Assembly: GCF_004353185.1 (NCBI RefSeq)
Contig: NZ_SMUS01000012.1
Coordinates: 1-64,000 of the forward strand
DNA: 64,000 nucleotides
Direction: 5' to 3'
Origin: Clostridium cuniculi
GTDB taxonomy: Bacteria > Bacillota > Clostridia > Clostridiales > Clostridiaceae
Shown: piece after piece, positions 19,094-27,743 of the stretch
Position numbering within the stretch: the stretch's first letter is position 1
Layout of the letters: every line of letters begins with the position of its first letter
Program-made: the position numbers and the translations under genes
Notes under the pieces: generated by a model
Seen by the model: the letters and a program-made list of their open reading frames with translations, nothing else
The model's database searches: none
What the model was told of the DNA's origin: nothing

Positions 19094-20146
19094 TTATCCT
19101 TTTACTTGCATCCAAATATCATCATATAATTTAAGTTGATCTTGAGTTAAATATTTATAGCCCTCACATTTATCCATTATTTCTTCTGGCATATAAGCTC
19201 CAGGGTTATTTCTAACATCAGCTGGTTGCTCCTCCATAGCTTCTTTGTTAGGTGTTGTATATCCTATTTCCTCGGCTATTCTATATGCACTATCTTTATC
19301 ACACAAGAAATTAATAAATGTTTCTGCCGCTTCCTTATTTTCAGTTCCTTTAGGTATTACTAATGAATCTATCCAGAAGTTTGCTCCTTCTTTTGGTACA
19401 ACATATTCTAAATAGTCATATTCATCAGCTAAGTTAAGCCCTTCCCCTGACCATATCATAGCTATAGCCCTCTCTCCTGATATCATTAAATCCTTAACAT
19501 TATCTGCACCATAAATAGTTCCTAATTCTTTCTGTTCTATTAATGCTTGCTTTGCTTCTTCAAGCTGCGCTGTATCTGTACTATTCAAAGGATATCCTAA
19601 CATTTTAAGTGCCATTCCTATAGCATCTCTTTGTGAATCAAGAACAAATATTTCATCTTTATATTCTGGATTCCACATTGCCTTCCAACTATCTATATCT
19701 TCTTTTATTATATCTGTATTATATACAATTCCTATAGTTCCATTCATGTATGGAAGTGAATAAACATTTCCTGGATCAAATGGTCTATTTAAATTATCTT
19801 CTGAAAGTTGAGTCCAATTAGGTATCTTGTCCTTATCTAGCTTTTCTAATCTATCTTCAGCTATAAGTCTTTCAACCATATAATCTCCTGGTACAGCTAC
19901 ATCATATTGTGTCTTTCCTGAAATAAGTTCTTGATACATAGCTTCATTATCATCAACAAAGATTTCATTAACACCTATATTATATTTCTCTTCAAACTCA
20001 TCTATAAGTCCTTCAGCTATATTTTCTCCCCAATTTAAAAAATTAATAGTTACATCATACTTTTTTTTATTACAAGAAACAAATGTATTTGCAATAAATA
20101 AAGTAGATAAAGCTACAGCTATTAACCTTAACTTATTTTTTTTCAT
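19094..20146 (-). CDS. potD: Spermidine/putrescine-binding lipoprotein (PotD-like)
   Basis: The 350-residue protein has a lipoprotein signal (lipobox ending FVSC). It then follows the PotD/PotF polyamine-binding pattern: FLNWGENIAEGLIDEFEEKY, YDVAVPGDYMVERL, LPYMNGTIGIVYN and WSGEGLNLADEY. It would capture polyamines outside the membrane for an ABC importer. The usual potABC genes are not beside it, and it is flanked by unrelated genes with its own spacing. It may serve a transporter encoded elsewhere, or be the last gene left of an operon. The chosen ATG lies 8 nt after AAAGGAG. Confidence 0.8.
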   Translation of the reverse strand: MKKNKLRLIAVALSTLFIANTFVSCNKKKYDVTINFLNWGENIAEGLIDEFEEKYNIGVNEIFVDDNEAMYQELISGKTQYDVAVPGDYMVERLIAEDRLEKLDKDKIPNWTQLSEDNLNRPFDPGNVYSLPYMNGTIGIVYNTDIIKEDIDSWKAMWNPEYKDEIFVLDSQRDAIGMALKMLGYPLNSTDTAQLEEAKQALIEQKELGTIYGADNVKDLMISGERAIAMIWSGEGLNLADEYDYLEYVVPKEGANFWIDSLVIPKGTENKEAAETFINFLCDKDSAYRIAEEIGYTTPNKEAMEEQPADVRNNPGAYMPEEIMDKCEGYKYLTQDQLKLYDDIWMQVKG

Positions 20147-20269
20147 AAAGTAGTCTCCTTTCATTAAATGTTATAATTGCACATTTGCAATCATATTAAT
20201 ACATATATAGCAATATTTAGCCCATAATTCTATCCTACAAATATATAATTTACTATATTTTGAGAAAAT

Positions 20270-20292
20270 AAAAAAGCCTTTTCGGCTTTTTT
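20270..20292 (-). terminator. Terminator of ridA
   Basis: AAAAAAGCC pairs with GGCTTTTTT around a 5-nt loop, just after the ridA stop codon. Confidence 0.85.
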
Positions 20293-20316
20293 ATTAATAA
20301 TTATTATTTTTTAATA

Positions 20317-20694
20317 CTATTTAGTAGCTATAACTTCTATTTCTATAACTGCATCCTTAGGTAATTTTGCCACTTGAACACAACTTCTTGCTGGTGGGTT
20401 CTCAGTGAAATATGTTCCATAAACTTCATTAACAGCAGCAAAATCATTTAAATCCTTTAAGAAAATGCTTGTCTTAACTACATTTTCTAAAGATGTTCCT
20501 GCTTCTTCTAAAATTGCTTTAACATTTTCCATTGATTGTTTAGTTGCAACCTTTATATCTGTCTCCAGAACTCCAGTAGCAGGATTTATTGGAAGTTGTC
20601 CTGATGTATAAACAAAATCTCCAACTATAATTCCTTGTGAATATGGTCCTATTGCTCCTGGCGCATTTTTAGTGTTAATAACCTCTCTTTTCAT
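20317..20694 (-). CDS. ridA: RidA reactive-intermediate deaminase
   Basis: The 125-residue protein matches RidA (YjgF/YER057c/UK114), a trimeric cytosolic enzyme that hydrolyses 2-aminoacrylate and other imines released by PLP enzymes. Family marks include the N-terminal [21 protein letters not shown], and the C-terminal [18 protein letters not shown], whose Arg binds the substrate carboxylate. The length is standard. It lies head to head with the PLP aminotransferase gene ilvE, matching its role of clearing by-products of PLP enzymes. AGGAGG precedes the ATG. Confidence 0.92.
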   Translation of the reverse strand: MKREVINTKNAPGAIGPYSQGIIVGDFVYTSGQLPINPATGVLETDIKVATKQSMENVKAILEEAGTSLENVVKTSIFLKDLNDFAAVNEVYGTYFTENPPARSCVQVAKLPKDAVIEIEVIATK

Positions 20695-20729
20695 TTTTTT
20701 ACCTCCTAAAAAAATAAATATAATATACC

Positions 20730-20745
20730 AATGGTTTTTACCATT
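20730..20745. promoter_or_regulatory. Palindrome at the ridA transcription start
   Basis: AATGGT-TTTT-ACCATT is a perfect palindrome positioned just downstream of a minus-strand TATAAT (20754-20759), where an operator would block ridA transcription. No matching -35 box is obvious, so this is tentative. Confidence 0.3.
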
Positions 20746-20978
20746 TAATAAATATTATACTATACTTTGGAATTTTTTTGTACCTTATATATTTTTTTGT
20801 TATATTTTTCATTTTTCTTATTTAAGATTCTTATTATTAGTGGTAAAATAAATAATTAAGAAACTAAGCTTAAATTTTTAGCTTACATATTAAATATTTA
20901 TTATTAACTATATCATAAGTATATTTTTTAATAAAGCTAATCTTAAATCTTAATTTTAAATTTAAAGGGGCGATTTAA

Positions 20979-22004
20979 ATGACTAAAAAAGTAAACATCG
21001 ATTGGAGTAACTTGGGGTTTAGTTACATTAAAACAGATTTTCGTTATATCTCTACTTGGAAGAATGGAAGTTGGGATGAAGGACACTTAACTGAAGATAA
21101 TATGCTTAGCATAAGCGAAGCTTCTTGTGCTCTTCACTACGGTCAACAATGCTTTGAAGGCTTAAAAGCTTACAGAACTAAAAATGGAGATATTCAACTT
21201 TTTAGGCCTAATAGAAATGCTTCAAGACTTAATGATAGTCTTAATAAGCTACTTATGCCTGAAATTCCTGAAGAAAAATTTATAGATGCTTGTATGCAAG
21301 TTGTTAAAGCAAATGAACATTATGTACCTCCATATGGTACAGGTGGTACTTTATATTTAAGACCATTTGTTATTGGAGTTGGTGATAATATAGGTGTTAA
21401 ACCTGCACCAGAATATATATTCTGTGTATTTTGCGTTCCTGTTGGAGCATACTTTAAAAATGGAATGGAACCTTGCAACTTTATGATTGCAGATTATGAT
21501 AGAGCAGCTCCTCATGGAACTGGTGGACAAAAAGTTGGTGGTAACTATGCAGCTTCAATGCAACCGCATAAAATAGCTGCAGATAGAGGTTTTGCTGATT
21601 GTATATACTTAGATCCAGCTACTAGAACATATATTGAGGAAGTTGGTGCTGCAAACTTCTTTGGAATTACAAAGAACAATGAGTTTGTTACTCCTAAGTC
21701 TCCATCAGTATTACCAAGTATAACTAAATATTCATTAATGGAAATTGCAGAAAAATATTTAAATATGCCAGTATATGAAAGAAAAGTTCCAATAGATTCT
21801 CTTGATGAATTTAAAGAAGCTGGTGCTTGTGGTACTGCTGCTGTTATTACTCCTATTGGTGGTATTGAGTATAAAGGAGAGCTTCATGTATTCTATAGCG
21901 AAACAGAAGTTGGACCAATCACTAAAGAACTTTATAGAATTCTTTGTGGAATTCAATTTGGAGATATTGAAGCTCCAGAAGGATGGATTTATAAAGTTAA
22001 ATAA
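20979..22004 (+). CDS. ilvE: Branched-chain amino acid aminotransferase
   Basis: The 341-residue fold-type IV PLP enzyme exchanges amino groups between Leu/Ile/Val and 2-oxoglutarate. Visible marks are [26 protein letters not shown], the PLP Lys in [25 protein letters not shown], and the phosphate-binding [11 protein letters not shown] near residues 286-296. The length fits the approximately 340-residue bacterial class. GGGG precedes the ATG. The 5' region was checked for a T-box and none was found. Confidence 0.92.
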   Translation: MTKKVNIDWSNLGFSYIKTDFRYISTWKNGSWDEGHLTEDNMLSISEASCALHYGQQCFEGLKAYRTKNGDIQLFRPNRNASRLNDSLNKLLMPEIPEEKFIDACMQVVKANEHYVPPYGTGGTLYLRPFVIGVGDNIGVKPAPEYIFCVFCVPVGAYFKNGMEPCNFMIADYDRAAPHGTGGQKVGGNYAASMQPHKIAADRGFADCIYLDPATRTYIEEVGAANFFGITKNNEFVTPKSPSVLPSITKYSLMEIAEKYLNMPVYERKVPIDSLDEFKEAGACGTAAVITPIGGIEYKGELHVFYSETEVGPITKELYRILCGIQFGDIEAPEGWIYKVK

Positions 22005-22013
22005 TTGAATTTT

Positions 22014-22046
22014 AAATGGACATTTTCTAATAGAATTTGTCCATTT
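22014..22046 (+). terminator. Terminator of ilvE
   Basis: AAATGGACA pairs with TGTCCATTT around a 15-nt loop and is followed by a T run. Confidence 0.75.
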
Positions 22047-22115
22047 TTTAATTAATATATTTGTATCTATACAATAAACTCATATTAACAAATGAAATTT
22101 TTAGGAGGACTTACT

Positions 22116-23051
22116 ATGAAAAAAGCTTTTTCACTTGGCTTATTAGCTGCATTTTTCTTTTCATTTACTTTTATACTAAATAGCCAAATGAATATTTCTG
22201 GTGGTAGCTGGATATGGAGCGCATCCCTTAGATACTTATTTATGTTTCCTATTTTATTTATAATAGTTGCATTGAAAAAAGAAGTTAAACCTGTTTTTCT
22301 TGCAATCAAAAATGATCCTTCATCTTGGTTCCTTTGGAGCACTATTGGTTTTGGATTATTTTATGCACCCCTTAGCTTTGCCTCAACCTATGGAGCTTCT
22401 TGGATGGTTGCAAGTACATGGCAAATAACTATTATAGCTGGTGCTCTTTTATCTCCATTATTTTTTACCGTAACTAAAGGGACAAACTATATAGCGCACA
22501 AAAGAAATTCAATACCTAAAAAAGCCTTGTATTTCTCAATAATAATATTAATAGGTGTATTTTTAATTCAACTTCAACAAGCAACTACTATTTCTATTTC
22601 CCAAGTTTTACTTGGAATAATACCAGTAATAATTGCAGCTTTCGCATATCCATTAGGTAATCGTAAAATGATGGAAGTTTGTAATAATGAATTAAATACT
22701 TTCCAAAGGGTCTTTGGTATGACTTTATGTAGCCTACCTTTTTGGATTTTCTTATCTATCTTTGGAATAACAACTGTTGGTTTACCTTCTGATTCTCAAG
22801 TACTTCAATCATTTTTAGTAGCATTATTTTCCGGAGTAATAGCCACAACTTTATTCTTCAAAGCAACAGAAATTGTTAAAGGTAATCCTCATCAGCTAGC
22901 TGTCATTGAAGCAACTCAATCTGGCGAAGTTATTTTTACACTTCTTGGTGAAATTTTAATATTGAAAACAACTTTTCCAACATTCATTGGATATATTGGT
23001 GTTATATTAGTTATTGTTGGTATGATATTAAATAGCTTATTTTCTGAGTAA
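22116..23051 (+). CDS. DMT-superfamily exporter (multidrug-type)
   Basis: The 311-residue protein has about ten hydrophobic helices in two similar halves, typical of the drug/metabolite transporter (EamA-like) superfamily. The conserved C-terminal half reads GVIATTLFFKATEIVKGNP, AVIEATQSGEVIFTLLGE and GYIGVILVIVGMIL. Many relatives are annotated as multidrug-resistance efflux proteins, but the cargo is not known from sequence. I use the ATG at 22116, 8 nt after AGGAGG; an ATG eight codons upstream precedes that site. Monocistronic. Confidence 0.75.
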   Translation: MKKAFSLGLLAAFFFSFTFILNSQMNISGGSWIWSASLRYLFMFPILFIIVALKKEVKPVFLAIKNDPSSWFLWSTIGFGLFYAPLSFASTYGASWMVASTWQITIIAGALLSPLFFTVTKGTNYIAHKRNSIPKKALYFSIIILIGVFLIQLQQATTISISQVLLGIIPVIIAAFAYPLGNRKMMEVCNNELNTFQRVFGMTLCSLPFWIFLSIFGITTVGLPSDSQVLQSFLVALFSGVIATTLFFKATEIVKGNPHQLAVIEATQSGEVIFTLLGEILILKTTFPTFIGYIGVILVIVGMILNSLFSE

Positions 23052-23054
23052 TAA

Positions 23055-23094
23055 AATAAGGTAGAAGCATAAAATATTATACTTCTACCTTATT
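23055..23094. terminator. Bidirectional terminator
   Basis: AATAAGGTAGAAG and CTTCTACCTTATT form a perfect 13-bp stem between the convergent DMT and Fe-S protein genes. Confidence 0.85.
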
Positions 23095-23103
23095 ATTTTT
23101 AAA

Positions 23104-23277
23104 TTATTTATTTTTTTCTATTATCATTTCGATGTTGCACTTACATCTTCCACCACGGCATCCACCAGCACCTGCACCAGTTTCTTCCTTAACTTCTTCA
23201 AAAGAAGTTGCTCCATTTTTTACAGCTTCAACAATTTGCTCTTCTGTTATTCCTCTACATAAACATACTTTTGACAT
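23104..23277 (-). CDS. Small BFD-like [2Fe-2S] protein
   Basis: This 57-residue protein begins MSKVCLCRGITEEQIVEAV and ends with GAGGCRGGRCKCN. The CxC pair at residues 5 and 7 and the late cysteines at 40 and 45 (with 47) fit the BFD-like [2Fe-2S] fold of bacterioferritin-associated ferredoxin and of nitrite-reductase-type domains. The C-terminal Cys spacing (C-x4-C-x-C) is looser than the usual CxxC. AAAGGAG precedes the ATG by a normal distance. It follows the ferredoxin gene by 35 nt on the same strand and is probably cotranscribed, so the two may share an electron-transfer job. Confidence 0.75.
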   Translation of the reverse strand: MSKVCLCRGITEEQIVEAVKNGATSFEEVKEETGAGAGGCRGGRCKCNIEMIIEKNK

Positions 23278-23312
23278 AACTTTATCTCCTTTGTTTTAGT
23301 GCTCTAGATTAA

Positions 23313-23498
23313 TTATTCTTCTATAGAAATAGCTTGTACAGGACATCCATCGCAAGCTTCTCTTGCACCATCTTCGAATTCTGCTGCAACTTCTTCAGTA
23401 GCAACTGCAACTCCTGTATCAAGTGAAAATACGTCTGGACATACTCCTTCACATAATCCACAGCTTATACATACATTTTCATCAACAAATGCTTTCAT
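23313..23498 (-). CDS. Single-cluster [4Fe-4S] ferredoxin
   Basis: The 61-residue protein has CISCGLC (Cys10, 13, 16) and DGCP (Cys52), which would bind one [4Fe-4S] cluster. Cys20 and Cys49 are placed to form the disulfide or remnant seen in monocluster ferredoxins. It is acidic, as expected for a soluble electron carrier. It differs from the 2[4Fe-4S] clostridial type in lacking the second CxxCxxC motif. AGGAGG precedes the ATG; the BFD-like gene follows closely. Confidence 0.88.
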   Translation of the reverse strand: MKAFVDENVCISCGLCEGVCPDVFSLDTGVAVATEEVAAEFEDGAREACDGCPVQAISIEE

Positions 23499-23638
23499 CT
23501 TATCTCATCCTCCGTTTAAATGATATTATTTTCCTACAACTATTATCTTCTAATAATGATTATTTGTCAATATTTATTTCATACTATTTTACTCAACTTT
23601 AAATTTTAAATAAAATTTTTTTTATTAAATATATAAAA

Positions 23639-23664
23639 AAGGAACTACAATTAAGCAGTTCCCT
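23639..23664 (-). terminator. Terminator of second FNT gene
   Basis: AAGGAACT and AGTTCC(C)TT form a stem with a 10-nt loop, followed by a T run on the minus strand. Confidence 0.65.
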
Positions 23665-23672
23665 TATATATA

Positions 23673-24458
23673 TTAAGCATTTTTCTTTTCTTTTGTTATG
23701 AAGTAATATGGTAAACCAACGAATAATACTCCACCTATAAAGTTTCCTAGTGAAACCCAAAGTAAATTATGAGCCATTCCCATAATAGTAACATCAGCTC
23801 CGTGAGGTAATAATAATCCCATAGTAAGGAATCCCATATTAGCAACACTATGTTCAAATCCAGCAGTTATAAATGTAAATAAACACCACCATATCATTAA
23901 GATCTTAGCAGTTTCTTCTTTTAATTTATATGCCATCCAAGTAGCAAGACAAACTAAAACATTACATAATAAACCTCTTAAGAATAACTCCATTGCTGGT
24001 GTATTCATCTTCGTAGCAACATTATTTACTATAAATTCTCCAATATATTCACTCTTACCACTTGCAAGACCAGCTTGTACATATAGGAATGCCCCTACAA
24101 CACCACCTATTAAGTTACCAATCCAAACTGCAACCCATATTTTAATTGCATCTAACCAAGTTACTTTCTTTTCTAAAGCTCCTATAGTCATTATCATTGC
24201 ATTACTAGTAAATAAATCACCACCACACATAAATACTAATGTTAAAGCAACACCAAAACTTGCTCCCATTAATATTTTGTACGTTTCAACGCCTGCATGA
24301 TGCATTGTTCCACCTATTGTATAAATTAACATAATTCCTAAGCTTACAAAAAAGCTTCCTAGGAATGCAGATGTTAAATATTTAGCTATACTTTTGTTAA
24401 ATAACCCAATTTTAACTTCTGCAGAGTGTGTTAAATTATCAATTTCTCTCTTGTACAT
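23673..24458 (-). CDS. FNT-family anion channel (second copy)
   Basis: The 261-residue product has the six-helix FNT layout and the same marks as the copy at 5.7-6.4 kb: GGDLFTSNAM, WVAVWIGNLIGG and GFEHSVANMGFL with the pore His. It would conduct formate, nitrite or hydrosulfide. Lying just downstream of the siroheme operon, a nitrite or sulfide role would make sense because siroheme serves nitrite and sulfite reductases, but this is inference. I start at ATG 24458 (MYKREIDN) with GAGGTG upstream; the open frame extends 25 codons further without a better site. Confidence 0.83.
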   Translation of the reverse strand: MYKREIDNLTHSAEVKIGLFNKSIAKYLTSAFLGSFFVSLGIMLIYTIGGTMHHAGVETYKILMGASFGVALTLVFMCGGDLFTSNAMIMTIGALEKKVTWLDAIKIWVAVWIGNLIGGVVGAFLYVQAGLASGKSEYIGEFIVNNVATKMNTPAMELFLRGLLCNVLVCLATWMAYKLKEETAKILMIWWCLFTFITAGFEHSVANMGFLTMGLLLPHGADVTIMGMAHNLLWVSLGNFIGGVLFVGLPYYFITKEKKNA

Positions 24459-24610
24459 ACCTACACCTCTACCTAATATTAATCTTTGTATTTTTTTTAT
24501 CACAATTATATATAATACAACTTTTATATACATTTTTCAAACAAAAAATCCAATTATTTAAAATTACATCAAAGTATCAATAATAAAGGTTTACTTTTTA
24601 AATAAATAAA

Positions 24611-24632
24611 AGGATTCTAAAAAGAATCCTTA
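24611..24632 (-). terminator. Terminator of the heme/siroheme operon
   Basis: AAGGATTCT and AGAATCCTT form a perfect 9-bp stem with a 4-nt loop and a minus-strand T run after cbiK. Confidence 0.78.
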
Positions 24633-24665
24633 AATTTAATAATTATATTAACTACTGTTTATTTT

Positions 24666-25439
24666 TTAAATAACATTATTAATATTTTTTATATATAGTT
24701 TTCTTATACCTTCATATTGCAAAAGAGAATTTTCATTGATAGTAACATTAATATTTTTTTCTCTTAACATATTCATCCAAGATCCATCTCCAGTAGATAT
24801 ATCAGAAATAACATGTTTACCTGGAATTATAAATAATGGTTTTACTATTAAATTCTTAACTTTATCATTAACTAAGTTCTCAATAACAGCATCTATCGTT
24901 TTTTCACCTTCTAGAGTTGCCATATAAACATTTTTATGAGTAATATCTCTAACAGCCTCTTCTATTACATCATATAGCTTATTAGAGCTTCTTTTTGATC
25001 CGTGACCTATTAATAAAATATCGTTGTTTCCTATGTTTTTACAAATTACATTTCCAATCTCATAACTTTCTTTATTTAAGTTATCATCATCAGTAAATAG
25101 TGATTTACTAATTACTAACTTTTCCATTGAATATTTATACTCATCTACTATTTCTTCAATTTGCTTTTTATCTCTTCCACTCATTATATGAAGAGGTTGT
25201 ATAATTACCTCTTCATAACCTTGATTAACTAAATTAAAAAGTACTTTACTTAAATGAGGCACAACATAATCATGTCTTTCCTTTAGAAGATCAATGATTT
25301 TATTAGATGTAAAAGATTTAACTACTATATATTCTTTGCCAAAATAACTATTTAAATCTTTTTCTAAAAGGCCTATACTTTTTTTAATACCATCTAAATC
25401 TGCACTACCAAAGGCCGCCAAAACTATTGCTTTACTCAT
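24666..25439 (-). CDS. cbiK: Sirohydrochlorin cobaltochelatase (CbiK-type)
   Basis: The 257-residue protein matches CbiK: MSKAIVLAAFGSA at the start, PLHIMSGRD, IGHGSKRSSNKLYDV with a metal-binding His, and KPLFIIPGKHVISDI with the second His. CbiK inserts cobalt for anaerobic B12 synthesis, and related enzymes insert iron for siroheme. As the last gene of a complete uroporphyrinogen/sirohydrochlorin operon with no other cbi gene here, it could make siroheme. I chose the ATG after GGGGGTG (25439), 57 nt after the hemL stop region. Confidence 0.85.
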   Translation of the reverse strand: MSKAIVLAAFGSADLDGIKKSIGLLEKDLNSYFGKEYIVVKSFTSNKIIDLLKERHDYVVPHLSKVLFNLVNQGYEEVIIQPLHIMSGRDKKQIEEIVDEYKYSMEKLVISKSLFTDDDNLNKESYEIGNVICKNIGNNDILLIGHGSKRSSNKLYDVIEEAVRDITHKNVYMATLEGEKTIDAVIENLVNDKVKNLIVKPLFIIPGKHVISDISTGDGSWMNMLREKNINVTINENSLLQYEGIRKLYIKNINNVI

Positions 25440-25495
25440 AAAACACCCCCGATATTTAGTGACAAGTTTCAAGTAACAAGTGTAGTCTTTATTCA

Positions 25496-26770
25496 CTAAG
25501 CTTCAAACTTTCTAAATGCTTCTAAGAATTTATCAATATGCTCCTCTGTATGAACGGCACTTAAAAACATTGATTCAAATTGAGATTGTGGTATGTTAAA
25601 TCCGTTATTTAGCATATGCAAGAAGTATTTTTTAAACATTTCTAGATCGCAACTTTTTGCATCATCATAGCTTCTTACTGGATTTCTATCAGTAAAGAAT
25701 ACTGTCATCATTCCACCAACTCTATTTACTGTTAAATTTATTCCTTTTTCTCTAGCAATTTCTTCAATTCCCTTTTGCAGTTTTTCACCTATTTTATTTA
25801 TATGATCATATATTTCTTGATTTTCTTTAATTATATTAAGTGTTGATATTCCTGCAGCCATTACTACTGGATTTCCTGACATAGTTCCTGCTTGATATAC
25901 TCCACCTAGTGGTGATAATTTTTCCATTATCTCACGTCTTCCACCATATACTCCACATGGAAGTCCTCCACCTATTATTTTGGCATAAGTAATTAAATCT
26001 GGTTTTACATTAAATAAACTTTGAGCTCCCTTATATGCAACTCTGAAACCACTCATAACCTCATCAAATATTAATAATGAACCATACTCATCACATAATA
26101 CTCTTAGAGTTTCCATAAACTGATCTTCTGCTTTTACAACTCCCATATTACCAGCTACTGGCTCAATTATAACAGCTGCAATATCATCACCATAAGCTTC
26201 GAATAATCTTCTTACTTGCTCCATATCATTATAAACACCAACTAAAGTATTTTTTATACTATCATTAGGTATTCCTAAACATCCAGCTATCCCTTCAGTT
26301 AATACTCCTGATCCTGCCTCAACTAAGAAACCATCAAAATGTCCATGATAACATCCGGCAAATTTTATTATTTTATTTTTTCCTGTATATCCTCTAGCAA
26401 GCTTTATTGCACTCATTGTAGCTTCTGTACCTGAGTTAACAAATCTAACCATTTCAACGTTATCCATTTCCTCACATAAGAATCTACTCATTTGTAATTC
26501 TAATTCTGTTGGTGCCCCAAAAGCTATAGCACTTTCAGAAATCTCTTTAATAGCAGTTACAACTTCTTCATTACAATGCCCTAATAACATTGGTCCCCAT
26601 GCTAAAACAAAATCTATATACTCATTTCCATCTTCATCTTTTATTATTACGCCTTTTCCTGACTTCATAACTGGAGGATCTATACCCATATCTCTATAAG
26701 CTCTTACTGGTGAATTAACTCCACCTGGCATGTATTTTTTAGATTCATCAAAAATTTCTTGATTAGACAT
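25496..26770 (-). CDS. hemL: Glutamate-1-semialdehyde 2,1-aminomutase
   Basis: This 424-residue PLP enzyme converts glutamate-1-semialdehyde to 5-aminolevulinate, the second step of the C5 pathway. Landmarks are [12 protein letters not shown] at the N-terminus, [22 protein letters not shown] (written here as [13 protein letters not shown] and IKLARGYTG), the [11 protein letters not shown] strand, and the PLP Lys in [13 protein letters not shown]. The length is normal. The ATG is 1 nt after the hemB stop codon, with AAGGAGG inside the end of hemB, so the two are translationally coupled. Confidence 0.95.
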   Translation of the reverse strand: MSNQEIFDESKKYMPGGVNSPVRAYRDMGIDPPVMKSGKGVIIKDEDGNEYIDFVLAWGPMLLGHCNEEVVTAIKEISESAIAFGAPTELELQMSRFLCEEMDNVEMVRFVNSGTEATMSAIKLARGYTGKNKIIKFAGCYHGHFDGFLVEAGSGVLTEGIAGCLGIPNDSIKNTLVGVYNDMEQVRRLFEAYGDDIAAVIIEPVAGNMGVVKAEDQFMETLRVLCDEYGSLLIFDEVMSGFRVAYKGAQSLFNVKPDLITYAKIIGGGLPCGVYGGRREIMEKLSPLGGVYQAGTMSGNPVVMAAGISTLNIIKENQEIYDHINKIGEKLQKGIEEIAREKGINLTVNRVGGMMTVFFTDRNPVRSYDDAKSCDLEMFKKYFLHMLNNGFNIPQSQFESMFLSAVHTEEHIDKFLEAFRKFEA

Positions 26771-26771
26771 A

Positions 26772-27743
26772 TTACTCTTCCTCCTTAAGCCACTTTGCTG
26801 CTTCTAATGCATAATAAGTTATTATCATTTTAGCACCAGCTCTTTTCATTGATAGAAGCATTTCAAGGGCTACTAATTTTTCATTTATTAATCCTGCTTC
26901 TCCTGCATTTTTTACCATAGCGTATTCTCCACTAACATTATATACACATATAGGTACATTTATTTTATCTCTAGCCTCTCTTACTATATCAAGATAAGAC
27001 ATTGCAGGTTTAACCATTATTATATCTGCACCTTCATTTAAATCGGCTTCTATTTCAGCCATTGCTTCTCTAGAGTTTGCTGGATCCATTTGATAGCTTT
27101 TTCTATCCCCAAAGCTCGGTGCTGAACCTGCTGCTTCTCTAAATGGTCCATAAAATGCTGATGAATACTTAGCAGCATAACTCATTATAGGTAAGTTTTC
27201 ATATCCATTTTCATCTAAAACATTTCTTATATACGCTATTCTTCCATCCATCATATCTGAAGGAGCAACCATATCAGCTCCTGCCTTAGCATGTGATAAA
27301 GCTATTTCTCCTAAATATACTAAAGTCTTATCATTATTTACATCATGATCATTTAATATTCCACAATGTCCATGATCTGTATACTCACACATACAGACAT
27401 CAGTTATTATATATAATTCTGGACTTAATTCCCTTAGTCTTCTTATTGCTTTTTGAACTATTCCATTTTCATTATAAGCTTCGCTTCCTACGCAATCTTT
27501 ATGTTCAGGAATTCCAAATAATATTACTGATTTAATTTTGGCTTCATTTAATTCATCAACTAACTCTTCTAATCTATCAACTGACCAGTGATAATTCCCT
27601 TTTAAAGAACTAATCTCTCTTTTTATATCTTTACCTTCAACTACAAATACAGGATAAATAAAATCATCTACACTTAAAGAATTTTCTCTTACTAAGCTTC
27701 TTATTGCTGAATTTGCTCTTAATCTTCTACCTCTTCTAAACAT
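26772..27743 (-). CDS. hemB: Porphobilinogen synthase
   Basis: The 323-residue enzyme condenses two 5-aminolevulinate molecules to porphobilinogen. The zinc-cysteine segment [16 protein letters not shown] is intact, as are [11 protein letters not shown], the [14 protein letters not shown] region and the Schiff-base Lys in [12 protein letters not shown], indicating a Zn-type active enzyme. The start is the ATG at 27743 after AAGGAGG; it overlaps the end of cobA-hemD by 8 nt, so the genes are cotranscribed and coupled. Confidence 0.95.
   Translation of the reverse strand: MFRRGRRLRANSAIRSLVRENSLSVDDFIYPVFVVEGKDIKREISSLKGNYHWSVDRLEELVDELNEAKIKSVILFGIPEHKDCVGSEAYNENGIVQKAIRRLRELSPELYIITDVCMCEYTDHGHCGILNDHDVNNDKTLVYLGEIALSHAKAGADMVAPSDMMDGRIAYIRNVLDENGYENLPIMSYAAKYSSAFYGPFREAAGSAPSFGDRKSYQMDPANSREAMAEIEADLNEGADIIMVKPAMSYLDIVREARDKINVPICVYNVSGEYAMVKNAGEAGLINEKLVALEMLLSMKRAGAKMIITYYALEAAKWLKEEE

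Noticed and set aside
20760..20978. T-box leader before ilvE
   Set aside because: No AGGGTGGNACCGCG-type T-box sequence or terminator/antiterminator pair is visible.
25496..25500. cbiK starting at the end of hemL (longer N-terminus)
   Set aside because: The upstream 19 codons lack homology to CbiK and the strong GGGGGTG site precedes the ATG at 25439.
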